A stretch of 64,000 bases of DNA from Populus alba. Taxonomy: Eukaryota > Streptophyta > Magnoliopsida > Malpighiales > Salicaceae. Location of the stretch: contig NC_133297.1 of assembly GCF_005239225.2 (NCBI RefSeq), forward strand, positions 15,302,147-15,366,146, in the 5' to 3' direction. The translations under genes were made by a program, and so were the position numbers. Shown in pieces: positions 36,523 through 49,599 of the stretch. A model generated the notes under the pieces. That model worked only from the letters and a program-made list of their open reading frames with translations, ran no database searches and had not been told where the DNA came from. The stretch's first letter is position 1; each line of letters starts with the position of its first letter.

Positions 36523-37731
36523 TTAACCATGGATCCCACTTCCTTTTCCAGACCCACAGCTAATCAATCCTTCTCTTCTCAGCTTCTCTTCTTTGGATTT
36601 TCTGCAAAAAACCACCCAAGAATTCACTTCCAAAGCTATACAAACTCCTATCAATGTTGACAGGCACAGACAATAACCTAACTTTGCATACGACCTGCTC
36701 TCTCCCATTACTTCAAATCCTTGAAAAACATTCACAACTCCTAGCACCACACAAGCATACCCTACAAAATGGTGGTAAGATTTCCAGTACTTCCTAAACT
36801 TATTAGTGGTCTTAGGCCTAAACAACAGTGCCAGTGTTTGCAAAGCCCCGAAGGAAAATGCCGCGAAACCAAGCTTCCTGTGTAGCCCATAAACCACTCC
36901 TGGTGATAACTCCCCGAGTCTAATTCCAATGGCAAACCCTACAGTTCCTATGATAAAAGCACAAAGCTGTATCCCTGCATGTACGTAAAACCATGTTGGC
37001 CCTAGTGCTTGTATGTGCCTCAAATATCTTGCAGTCGCAGCTCCAGTTGGGAGTAAGACACCCCATGAGACAGCATTTAAGATTCCATGTGCTATCTTTA
37101 ATGTCCTGGTATCATCTCTATGGGCAGCACTGAAACCAGAAAAGACATCGATGGTGGCAATGGAAGACAGGTCATTTGAGGTCGTCGGATGGATAGCTGG
37201 GGAGTAACCTTGAACGTACAGTCCACGGTTCCACACGAAGTGAATTTTGGTCTTGTTTGGTACAAGTTTTAACGTGGCATAAACTTGGATGGCGGCGCCA
37301 TTGTGTATGGTGGCCATTTTGCCACCATAGAGGGTGGCAGAGGAGGATAGAAGGTGGATATCTAGAGGGCGAGAGAGGGGTGGTGATTTTTGAAGCTTTA
37401 CTGTCGGGTCTAAAATAAAAGGTAAAAGGACTAGCTGACCTGAGTTGGGGTCTGGAAAGGCAATCAGAGCACGAGTACCGGTCATTTCAGCCGAGGAAGG
37501 ATTGATTCCCCACCCTACCCAACCGGAAGGTGAGATGAAGGTACCAAAAAACACAAGGTCCAGGGTGGCATTGTGGGCATGAAATGTCCAAGCTATCGAG
37601 GCTTGCTGGGTAGGGAGTGTCATGCATTTTTCAAAGGTCTTAGTGGGTGTGGCGACGCTGCAATGAGCAGAAAACGCAGTTCGAACATGAAAGGAGAGAA
37701 GGAAGAGGACAAGGGCGATCAAGAGAGGCAT
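36523..37731 (-). CDS. Cytochrome b561 and DOMON domain-containing protein, complete and intronless
   Basis: 402 residues. A signal peptide (1-22) precedes an extracellular DOMON domain (about 45-200). The residues that match the heme ligands of AIR12 are present: Met83 in AEMTGTRAL and His181 in AIHPTTS. The C-terminal half is a five-helix cytochrome b561 domain with four candidate heme ligands: His215 (IAHGILNAVSWG), His251, His284 (LHRKLGF) and His320 (YHHFVGY). The family name is CYBDOM; members pass electrons across the plasma membrane, probably from cytosolic ascorbate to apoplastic acceptors, and some are auxin-responsive. Length and domain order are as usual for the family. The start gives the signal peptide directly and no in-frame upstream ATG improves it. 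The short charged tail after the last helix (about 377-402) should be cytosolic. Confidence 0.95.
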   Translation of the reverse strand: MPLLIALVLFLLSFHVRTAFSAHCSVATPTKTFEKCMTLPTQQASIAWTFHAHNATLDLVFFGTFISPSGWVGWGINPSSAEMTGTRALIAFPDPNSGQLVLLPFILDPTVKLQKSPPLSRPLDIHLLSSSATLYGGKMATIHNGAAIQVYATLKLVPNKTKIHFVWNRGLYVQGYSPAIHPTTSNDLSSIATIDVFSGFSAAHRDDTRTLKIAHGILNAVSWGVLLPTGAATARYLRHIQALGPTWFYVHAGIQLCAFIIGTVGFAIGIRLGELSPGVVYGLHRKLGFAAFSFGALQTLALLFRPKTTNKFRKYWKSYHHFVGYACVVLGVVNVFQGFEVMGESRSYAKLGYCLCLSTLIGVCIALEVNSWVVFCRKSKEEKLRREGLISCGSGKGSGIHG

Positions 37732-37739
37732 TTCGGTGG

Positions 37740-40540
37740 AAGAACGATGAACAAGACAAGGGGATGGCAGAGGCTTGAAGGATCGATCGAGGCAGCAGCA
37801 AGCTCTCTTTTGTTAACACCTGTGTGTTAGGTGTACGATGCTAATTATTTTCAGGTAAGAGTGGTCGAACGTTATCATGATGAGTAAGAATAAACTATGA
37901 GAATCAACAGTGGAGTTTCCTGTGGTGCTTAACTTTGAAGGAAAGGCAGGCTCGAGTGATAATTCGGTGGATATAAGAAAAAGAGAGTCTAGCATTTGTC
38001 TGTTTATGAGTAGTGGATACGTAATGGCGAGTCGACTCTGTAGTGCGCCATCATCTTGTGGATAGTATACTGAGTTCCTATCATTTTCTTGAATAATTTT
38101 CTCCAGGAGCCTTGAGTCTGCTGCTTCGCTTTGAAGCTAAGCCATTTTAAGTGAAAAAATCTTGATTCTTGAATTGCTTGCTACACTTCCCAGGTCTGAG
38201 CAGGTAACTGTCATCTACCAATCATACACTCTGGATTCAGCAGTATAATTATTATTTTTTCACTCAATCAAATGACATTTGGCTACCCTGGAAGGGTGAT
38301 GGGGTCGTTTTGTTTTATATGAAAAGTACAAATACTAAAATGCCCTTATATATGTGTATTTTAATTTCCAGTAAAATTACTCACATGCCCTTCAAATCAA
38401 CAAGATAGAAGTAGGGGTGAGCAAAAAACCTGATTAAACCAAGAAAATTAAGAAAAAAATAACTGAAAAAACCAAATTGTAAAAAAAAACCGATTAAAAT
38501 TTTAAAAAACTGACTGGTTTGGTTTTATAAGCTCAAAACCAAAAAAATCGAATTTAAACTGAAAAAACCGAGTCAAACCAATTTCTATCTAAAAAACTGA
38601 ACCGAAATGAACCGAAACCGGTCGGTTTGAACTAATTTTAGTTCTTTTTTTAAAAAAAATTTTAGTTTGATTGTTTTTTTATATATAAAAATTGAGCAGA
38701 AAATGAACACTCCTAGATAAAAGCTTTTGGTATAAGAATATTTATGTCTTTTTTTCAAGTTGATTATTTTGCTATTTTCTATTTTGTCAAAGCCATTATT
38801 GTATTTTAACTAGAATTGAAATTTGCCCTCAAAGATAACAACTCATTGAAGATGCTAGCTATGAGAGCGAGTGATTCTGCTTCTAGGATCTCTCTATCTA
38901 TATATTTGTTCTTTCTGGTTTTTTTTTTTCAATATTTATGTTCGTGTTTTTTAATTAGAAAGTTTTTTTTTAATATTTGCAATTAAAAATTACTTTTTTT
39001 CTTCAATTTAATTATTTTAATTAAAAAATATTTTTTTTAATACGATATAATATCAAACATTTATTTATGACCATTGAACCACACAACATCTTATCTACAT
39101 ACACTAGATATATAATTTTCAACCAATCATAAAACTCTCAACTTTGCAATGTAAGTAAATCATGTATTTTTCATCGTTTTTTTTTTTTTTTTTTTTCCGG
39201 TCTTTGGAGCATGACAGAGGGGAAAGGGTAATAATTTCCTATCAACACAACTAGGAATAGTAATGGTAATCAGTTCCACGTCTTTCATTTTTATTATTAT
39301 TTCCTATCGATATATTGTTCTCATACGTGTTATTTATTCTTTTAAATTTTTTATAAAAATTTTATTATTTTTAATTTCAAATTTTTCAAACATATGTTAA
39401 TGTCTAATTCAATTACTTAACCATTCTAAAAGAACTATAGCTTTTTTAGTGTATGAGCAATGAAACACTTTAATATATATTTTTTAATCATTTTATAATA
39501 ATTTACTATTATAGATCTGTTGACTAGTACACAAGTTGAAGCCATGAGGTCGAGAGTTTAAGCACCACTAGTAATATTATTTTCAAACAGATGATATGTT
39601 GTTTATATATTTTTTTTCCAAATAAAATAACAATCTAAGTTGACTTAAACAACTCCTTACTCAAGTTTTATTTCAGGTTAACCATTAAGTCAGATTTTAA
39701 AATTATAATAATAACTATTTTTTATCATTACATTAACCTAGATTGATAGTCAACTCGACTTATGCCGTGCTCTAGGTTAACTATCTTGATCTATGGTAAG
39801 AGTATTGTACTAGATTGATTTTTCAAGTTAAGTTTTAAAACTATAATAATAGAATTTTTATCCTTAGAAGTTTTAGTTAGATAATTTTAAAAATAAAAGT
39901 CTTTTATAAAAATATTTTAAAAATAAAAAATAAAAAATAGTCTTTAAGACATGTTTATTTTGTACCTTATGATTTAGATGTACACAAATTAATTCTAAAA
40001 TTATCTCATAGACCATTTTATCTTTATATTTCTCTCTTTTCGATTAAAATTATTTTTATTTTTATTATTTTTATCTTTTCTATTATAGAAACATAACCAA
40101 ACATTATCCACATTATATTAGTCAGTTTGTGTTATATTATATCCGTGGATAAATTTATCTTTTTATTTTATTTTAATTTTTAAATTGATAAGAATATAAA
40201 GTATAATTTCAATGAAAAAAAAAGAATATTGGAATACTTAAATATGATGACGTAATTATTGGTGCAATATTTTGGATTGGATATTTACCCAGGTGATAGC
40301 AGTGAATTAAATCTTGAACGGAGCTTGTGGGCCCTTGCAAATGTTTGAAACCAAGCTGAGGTTGGGGGAGGGTGATGGGCCTTTTTGATCAAACGTGGGC
40401 CCTTATATTTGCCAGCTCCATTTTTATCAAACCCAAGGAATACGATGAAACCGCTTATTCAGTCCCTGAGTTCTTAGAGAAACAACTAGCTGATCCCTTA
40501 TATTGAAAAGTACATACCGGGTCCCTGTAAGTTTATATAT
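37740..40540. other. Intergenic, mostly AT-rich; shared upstream space of two divergent genes
   Basis: About 37740-38240 is the likely promoter and leader region of the DOMON-b561 gene on the minus strand. About 38420-38640 is a degenerate AAACCGA/ACTGAAAAAACC low-complexity repeat common in plant intergenic DNA. About 39515-39600 contains GAGGTCGAGAGTTTAAGCACC, a possible decayed SINE B-box region. No gene recognised. Confidence 0.4.
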
Positions 40541-40585
40541 GATTACAATTTAATCCTTTTTGTAATTGCTCGTTGCAATTCCTAA

Positions 40586-43064
<2,479 letters not shown>

Positions 43065-43288
43065 TTTTCAGAAAGTGACCTTCTGTTATATTGTATTACT
43101 ACTGTGTGGAACTTTAACTAGGTAAGTAATATTGTGTTGACAGGTTAAGAGCTCTCATTTTGACTATACAATGACATTGAAATTATCATGCATCTCTTAA
43201 GTCTGTTTCCCTTTTCTAGGGGAAATGAATATCAAAATTTATTTTGTAACCCCCGGATCATAATGGTGTGAACATTTTTGTTCTTTTG

Positions 43289-43325
<37 letters not shown>

Positions 43326-43600
43326 TAAAGGGATACTTGGATAAAATTTTAAATGTCCTATTTGTAGTATTCAGAGAATTGTAGAGTACTTGGAAAACGG
43401 AAGCGTTCATCAGACTTGGAACAGTGAACCTACTAGGATTTGCCAGATACATGACTTCACTATTTATTATGCACAGACGAAGACCTGAAAACATGTGCTC
43501 ATAATGACAGTGCGATGGAATAAATGACGAAATCTGGAAACCTGCAGATGTACTTGGACTAGTTGAACACAGGGAGGCTAGAGTACACAGGTGTTTCAAG
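43065..43600. other. Convergent 3' region between the NAT9-like and DOMON genes
   Basis: The NAT9-like stop is at 43064 and the minus-strand DOMON stop is at 43623. The gap contains a CT microsatellite (43290-43319) and no recognisable exon. A cytochrome b561 exon would be expected here if the DOMON gene were a full family member; I found none. Confidence 0.5.
43290..43319. repeat. (CT)n microsatellite
   Basis: About 15 CT units. Confidence 0.9.
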
Positions 43601-43622
43601 CTCCCCCCTTCAATATTTTCTT

Positions 43623-44189
43623 CTATCCTGAAAGAAAATTTAATGTCCCCATTGATTGAATATTTGGTCCTGTTGTAGCATGATTCGAAGGGATGTCATT
43701 TATAACTGAATTCCCAGCTTGCCAGACATGATTAACAGCAGTCCCGTTTTGTAGAGGGCCCAGCACAGCGAAGATACTCATCTGATTATCTGCATATGTT
43801 GCAGAGATGTTTGACACTCGAAAGCTGAGAGCTCCTGGTCGTAGTGATGTGGTATAACTAGTTATTGGGGTTGGATAGGCAGTCAAGCTCCCATTAGAAT
43901 TATGTAAGGCAACAAGAGCTTGTGATCCAACCATGCCTGTACCACTTGGATTGATTGCCCATGCAATCCATCCTGTTGAGGTTTGGTTGGCTCTATACGC
44001 TATGTGAACAGTTCTGGTGGATGGAATGTAGTTCCAATGGAGATTAGCCTGTAGAAAAGGGAGGTCGATGCAAGAATTGAATGCTTGATTACCTGGAAAG
44101 GTGTATTTTGAGCATGATTGAGCAGAAGAGATGAGGACTAAGGAGAGAAGTATGCTAATAAACAATGCAGATGTTGAGGTAATAGCCAT
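43623..44189 (-). CDS. DOMON-only secreted protein, lacking cytochrome b561 half (AIR12-like)
   Basis: 188 residues from Met at 44189. A signal peptide (MAITSTSALFISILLSLVLI then SSAQ) precedes a full DOMON domain: CSKYTFPGNQAFNSC, LHWNYIPSTRTVHIAYR, GWIAWAINPSGTGMVGSQAL and VNHVWQAGN. Met86 and His170 match the two heme ligands of AIR12. The frame stops directly after MGTLNFLSG. The related gene at 62741 continues there into a TTTGGTTSK linker and the b561 domain. Neither a b561 exon nor a GPI-anchor tail (present in AIR12) follows, so the product should be a soluble apoplastic heme protein or the gene is a truncated duplicate. An in-frame ATG at 44258 exists, but TATAAA on the minus strand (44266-44261) lies only about 3 bp upstream of it, which favours 44189. 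Confidence 0.8.
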   Translation of the reverse strand: MAITSTSALFISILLSLVLISSAQSCSKYTFPGNQAFNSCIDLPFLQANLHWNYIPSTRTVHIAYRANQTSTGWIAWAINPSGTGMVGSQALVALHNSNGSLTAYPTPITSYTTSLRPGALSFRVSNISATYADNQMSIFAVLGPLQNGTAVNHVWQAGNSVINDIPSNHATTGPNIQSMGTLNFLSG

Positions 44190-44260
44190 GAAGATGCAGA
44201 ATGTCCAAAGACTTTTGTGTTGGGGTTTATAATTAATTTCAAGGGAATAGGATTTCACAA

Positions 44261-44266
44261 TTTATA
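44261..44266 (-). promoter_or_regulatory. TATA box candidate for the DOMON-only gene
   Basis: TATAAA on the minus strand about 72 bp upstream of the preferred ATG. A second TATAAA lies at 44231-44226. Either is compatible with initiation at 44189. Confidence 0.4.
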
Positions 44267-47200
44267 ATTGTGATGTGGTCTCGCAGATATTTCATACACA
44301 AATAAAGTTTGGAAATGATAGAAAAGTTCAGAAGAAGGAAATCTAGTTTGGCAATCTGGGGTTGTGTTTTCTTGCAGACGATCCGCGAACTATGCACTCT
44401 TTCAGCTCTAGGCAGTGACCCTCTAGTATGAATCTAGTGGTCTAAAATTGCACCAGTGGCTGAGATGCAGTCAGCGAGAAGAAGATACAGTCGGAAGTTC
44501 AGAACAAGTTCTTTCAGGAGGTGGATTGTTATGGATTACAAGAGCTTTGATTGGTTGGCTGGAATGAGTCTGGCTGTGATCCAATTTATAAGTGAAGCTG
44601 GAGAAGTTGAAGTCAAGAGTTGTTGACAGGTTACGTGTGTTGTTTCTGAACAACACACAAATCTTGAGAAGACTAAAGAAATCAGGGTTAGAGTCATGCA
44701 AGTTTTATCTCTTCTTGCATGACAATATTTCCTTGCGTCTGCTCTGCAACAGTCCGATTTCCAACCTAATTAATGGTTAGTACTAATTCAACAAGACCTA
44801 GCCTATAAAAGTGGACCCTTTCTGATAAACAGGCCAGAAATAGACAGGAAACTTGTTGCTGAGTGGTGATAAGATGTACAAGACAGGAACATTACAAGCT
44901 TCTTCTAGATTATCCTGAATGGATCATCCATCCTCGCGGACAAAAATTCCTTCCCAAGATTGGAACTCTTTCTTCGCTTTGCCAAGGAAGTTAGAAGGGT
45001 AGAGGGTAGGAGGAAATTAAGAGAGTAGGTTTGATTAAGGAGTTTTGTGTTCCCGTTAACGTCTCGGATGGAGGAGCAAAGTCGTCAGATGTTATTTTCT
45101 GTCAAGAAAATGTAATGGCTGGAAAGGTTATGTCACTTGGAGGCGCCGCAAGAGTAGGTGTTGCCTGTTTGAAATTCTCCCATAGCCAGGCAGGTAATTT
45201 TTTCACCGACGACGGAGTCAAATTAACCACACTGATCAAGTACCCGGGGCTTCGCTTATCCCATTTGACATTTGTAGAAATGGATGCTTGGAAATATATA
45301 AGAATAATATTTTTAAAAAAAAATTAATTTTGATATTAAAATATTTAAAAATATTGAAGAAATAAAAATTAAAGAAAATAAAATTATTTCTTTTCAAAAG
45401 TACTATTTTTCACCGAGAGCATACAGGGCTTAAAATGTAGACCGTCGATTTGGACGTGTCCTTTAATCTTGGATTCATTTTGTGAAACAGGAGTGAATAA
45501 TTGGTCTGAACTTTTCTCATTTGGAAAGCTTTGGCGAAAACGAAATGTTTCAAGGCAAATACACGTAAATGGTTTAAACGTTGGCATGCCTCTAGAAAGG
45601 TTGATTACCACTTGCGGAGTTTTATAATAAGAAAGCTTTGATTAATGGCATCCAAGCTTAGCCAGCTGCTGCTGGTGGTGGCGGCGGCGGCGTGGGCTAA
45701 TTTAAAACTCAGGCGATCTACAAGTGGTCAACCCACTCTGAAAAACCATTGGCTTCCCTTCCTTCCTGTTGGCCTGCTTTCCATCTTGTTTTACAGGTTC
45801 TTAGCACAAGGAAAAAAGATGCAAAGACGCGGAGTGCAAGTTTGGCTGGCATGTAGCGACACCCTTTATTTATATATAATTCATGTTCTGAGTACTTTAT
45901 TCTAATTTAATTAGCATGAGTTTTCATCCTTCGAACTTGGTCTCATGTGATCTGTCCTGCAGGTCTAAAAAAATATAAAACAAGGGAAAATAAATATATT
46001 AAGATAAGTCTAGTCAATCCATCAAACTAGCAATCCGATCTATAGATTTTAGTAAGTTAAATTAATTTTATTTATTATATAATAAAAAATACAAAAACTA
46101 ATTTATAATCAATTAATAATAAAGGATAAAATTAAAATAAAAAAAGAAGATTCAATTGTGAAGAGTGAAATTTTAAAAAACATATATTCAATTAAAAAAA
46201 ACAAAAAAAATCGAGTCAATTTATTAAAATCATGACTTGGTTATAAGATCATGATAATCTCATAAAAATAAAATAAAATAATAAAAATCCCAAATAAAAA
46301 AATAATCAAGTTAAAAAAAAATAAAAAAAAATAAACAGAGTTAACTCGGGTCAACTTGCCAAACTCACGACCCGAGTCATAAGATTGAGATAATCTTATA
46401 GAAGGTAAATAAAAAAAATTACGAAACTCAATTTTCAATCAATTCAATATTGAAGAATGAAGTCTGAAAAAAAATCAATTAGAAAAAGTAGCCTAAAAAC
46501 CAGACCCGAGTCAACTTGGGTTAACCTGTTAAACCCATAATCTAAATCATGAGATTATGATAAATTCACAGGAAGAAAATAAAAAAAGTAAATAAATTAT
46601 GTAACCACACTTTTAACAGATCTAATATTAAAAGTTAAAATCAAGAAAAAAAAAACTAATTCTATGAAATTAGTATATAATAGAACATAAAGGAAAAAAA
46701 AATATAAAGCATAATTCCCAAAATAACATAATACTAAAGGATAAAAAAAAATTGTTGTAAGGTTAAATTGAAAAAATGCTAAAAAAAAAAAAAACAAAAC
46801 AAAACATCATTACAATGAGTTTTATAAGTAAGGCTACAATAATTTAGCTATATCTTTTAATTTTTATTAGATATTGCACTAGCATTTCGTTGTGGAATGA
46901 ATATTTTTTTTCCAACAAAAAAAAATTAAACATGCAAGCTTTTTCGACATGATTTTTACATAAAAACTATTAAATTCAAATAAAAAAGTTTGCGCATATG
47001 TCTAATGAAATAAATCAATAATCATTTATGTTAATAAATGAAAAAACTATCATTAACACCTAAAATGTATTTGAAAAAGTTGAGAGACAGATATAAATCA
47101 AAATATTTGATATTGCAACACGAGTCATTTAGCTGAAATTTGTGTCAATGTTGATTTTTTCTCTCTAATGCTGGAATTTAGCGATCTCTCTCTCTACTCT

Positions 47201-47999
47201 TTCAAACTAGGAACTAAAAAATAATAAAAATGAATTTTTATACTACAATTGAATTGCAAAACTAGTAAGGGACTGAATGTGTATACTATGTGAATTTTGA
47301 GGATTAAAGTAATTTTTTGTGATAACTTTGAAACTATCATCTATTTGTAGCGTCATTTATACTTTGGTCATTTGTCTTTTAATTTTGTTCTTAGTTAACA
47401 AACTTGATCCAATTGTCTTTTAATTCTTCAAAAGGATGCAATCATGAAAGAAAAAAAAAAACTAGGATTTAGGACCAAAATTTTAAAAATAAAAAATATT
47501 AATTAAGATTATATATACAGCACAAACACAAAAAAGAGTTGTTTATAAGGTGGACACATAATGTTTATTTTTTTGGGACGACAATTTCAAATTAGGCAAA
47601 GTCAATTATGTGTATGGGCGCACATCTCATCAATTGACCATGCCTAATTTGAAGTTGTCAACCTTGAAAATATACATTATGCATCCAATATAGCAACAAC
47701 TCCCTTTATTATTATAGTTATAGAATAAACTAAAAGAGATAGAAGTTTTGCTTTAATTATTTTATTGTTCATTCTCTTATACATCACTGTGGGTTTTAAT
47801 AGTGAATTTATAAAACAATTCAATTTTATCTTTAAATTTTTATTTTATATAATTGAGACCTTTTAAACTCAAATTAGTACTCGATTACATATTTGTTTTT
47901 GGGAGAGATGGTTGGATTGAAGTGATAAGACTTAAGTGAAAAGAATGAGTAAAATAGGTGATGAATTTGAAATTTTTTCAAAAAATTCATTTTAGTCTA

Positions 48000-48330
48000 T
48001 TTTTTATAGATATTCGGTAACCAGTCCCTCTAATTTCAAAAAATTCAATTTTAGTATCCAACTTTATTTATTTATTTTTTTCAGTCTTTTTTTAGTGGAG
48101 GAGAGAGACGGGATCACTAGATTCCGGTATAAAGAGAGAAAGTTTCTGTTGGAGATGATTTCAACCACTAAAACTGTCAATTGTTTCTGTTAGTTTCTGT
48201 TAAATGGTTCCATATGATACGAGAAGTTAAGATTAAGTGGTTCTTTTTTAAAAAAAAAAAAAAACTTTAAAAGAGCCTAAAAAAATATATGAGCTCGGGA
48301 AGAAATTTTTTTTTATGGTGAATTTTTTTT
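48000..48330 (+). repeat. Dispersed repeat family B, copy 2
   Basis: It shares GATGATTTCAACCACTAAAA (about 48157) and the surrounding order AAAGAGAGAAA...TTCTGTT with the copies at 5.4 and 54.3 kb. Confidence 0.5.
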
Positions 48331-48517
48331 TTTTTTTTTTTGTATTTTTTGAGATCATAGTTTGGTTTAACAAGGTTTCAATGGTGTTTCTCAAGTGTTT
48401 TGGATAAAAAATAGATTGTTTGATGAAGAAAAAAGAACATTGTTTTTGCAGCTAGCATAATGACCGGAATTTGAAAAATTTATATGATGCGTTGTTTGCC
48501 AATAATGAGGATGTATT

Positions 48518-48660
48518 GTATATTTTTTTTTTTTTGTCAAAGCATGGGGTGGACGACATCCACCCCCCTTAACTTAAAAAAATAAAGGCCACACGCTAGG
48601 ACTTGAACTTGAAGGCTCGCCCAAGAGCCCTTTTTTAGTGGGCCACAATGCCTAGATTCA
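48518..48660 (-). mobile_element. tRNA-derived SINE, minus strand
   Basis: On the minus strand: GCATTGTGGCCCACTAAAA (A-box-like), then AGTTCAAGTCC (B-box-like) about 40 bp later, a body ending GGATGTCGTCCACCCC, and a tail of 12-13 A (48520-48532 on plus). Unlike the SINE at 29.3 kb, no clear target duplication could be fixed. Confidence 0.65.
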
Positions 48661-49362
48661 TTTTTTTTTTATTTTATAATTTGCATTTTTTAATATATTT
48701 TTTATATGTGAGGTTAGTATGATTAATCTGTAATGTTTTATATAGATTAAATACTTTTTATAATATTTTTAATATGTGTAATTTTGCATGATATTTTTTT
48801 GTTATTTTATTTAATAAAATTTTATGTGTATATTAATTTCTATTATAAATTGATTTTAACAGTAAATATAACTAGATAAATAATCTATATTTTTGCTTTT
48901 AGATAAATATTCTCATGTGTAGTCACACCAGGTAAAGTATAATAATCATTTAACTTTTTGAATTAAAATAATTGTTTAATATAACATTAAAGCTTTATTG
49001 ATTAAAAGTTAATAATTCAAATCCTTCCCATCCTTTTTTTCTATAATTAAAATTAAATAATGAAGGATAAGGTACCTTGTCTGTAACTTAACTTTTAAAT
49101 AGATATTTTTGTTTTTTGACAAATTATATGCAAATATGATGTGGCACAGGACATTCATGCCGTAGTTTTAACAAATGCCATCATGAATTTATTACTAGAA
49201 GAAATCTACTTGTCGGCCACCACACTTTTTATTCACCACATTATTTTCAGGAACTGTACCGGCCTTTGAATTGGCAATCTCTCACGACTGACATCAAATT
49301 AGTGAAAGAAAATGCAAAATCAACATTATATTATATAAAAAACTAAAATAGGTAGTTGTTTT

Positions 49363-49557
49363 TGTGAAACCATCTAAATTAAACAAAGAAAAATATAAAA
49401 ATAAAAGAGAATGATATTAGGATTTCATTAATATTGTATAATCACTTTATTCTGAAAAAATTATGTTAAACTAAATACAACGAAATCATACATAAGTTAA
49501 AATAAAAATATTATTCTACCCTTAATAAATAAAATAAAATAAAATAATTTCTTAACA
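49363..49557 (-). repeat. 3' LTR of the Copia element
   Basis: On the minus strand it begins TGTTAAGAAATTATTTT directly after the polypurine tract and ends ..CACA. About 195 bp. It aligns with 53800-53990. Confidence 0.88.
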
Positions 49558-49599
49558 TCTCCTCTCAAACTCACGATGCGGCAGCTACAAACTTTGAAA

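Larger units (their letters stand above)
44290..49355. other. Intergenic region with repeat debris
   Basis: About 44300-45900 is less AT-rich but its open frames (45031-45327, 45645-45905) match nothing I recognise. About 46000-46600 repeats the block GAGTTAACTCGGGTCAACTTG / GACCCGAGTCATAAGATT two to three times, as in the A-rich repeat family at 13.5 kb. The rest is AT-rich. Confidence 0.45.

Noticed and set aside
39515..39600. Possible third SINE (GAGGTCGAGAGTTTAAGCACC)
   Set aside because: Only a B-box-like phrase is seen; no A box at proper distance, tail or duplication.
45031..45327. 98-codon plus-strand ORF
   Set aside because: No recognisable domain; the C-terminal part is AT-rich intergenic translation.
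45645..45905. 86-codon plus-strand ORF starting MASKLSQLLLVVAAAAWANL
   Set aside because: Hydrophobic start, but no family recognised, no splice context, and it runs into AT-rich sequence.
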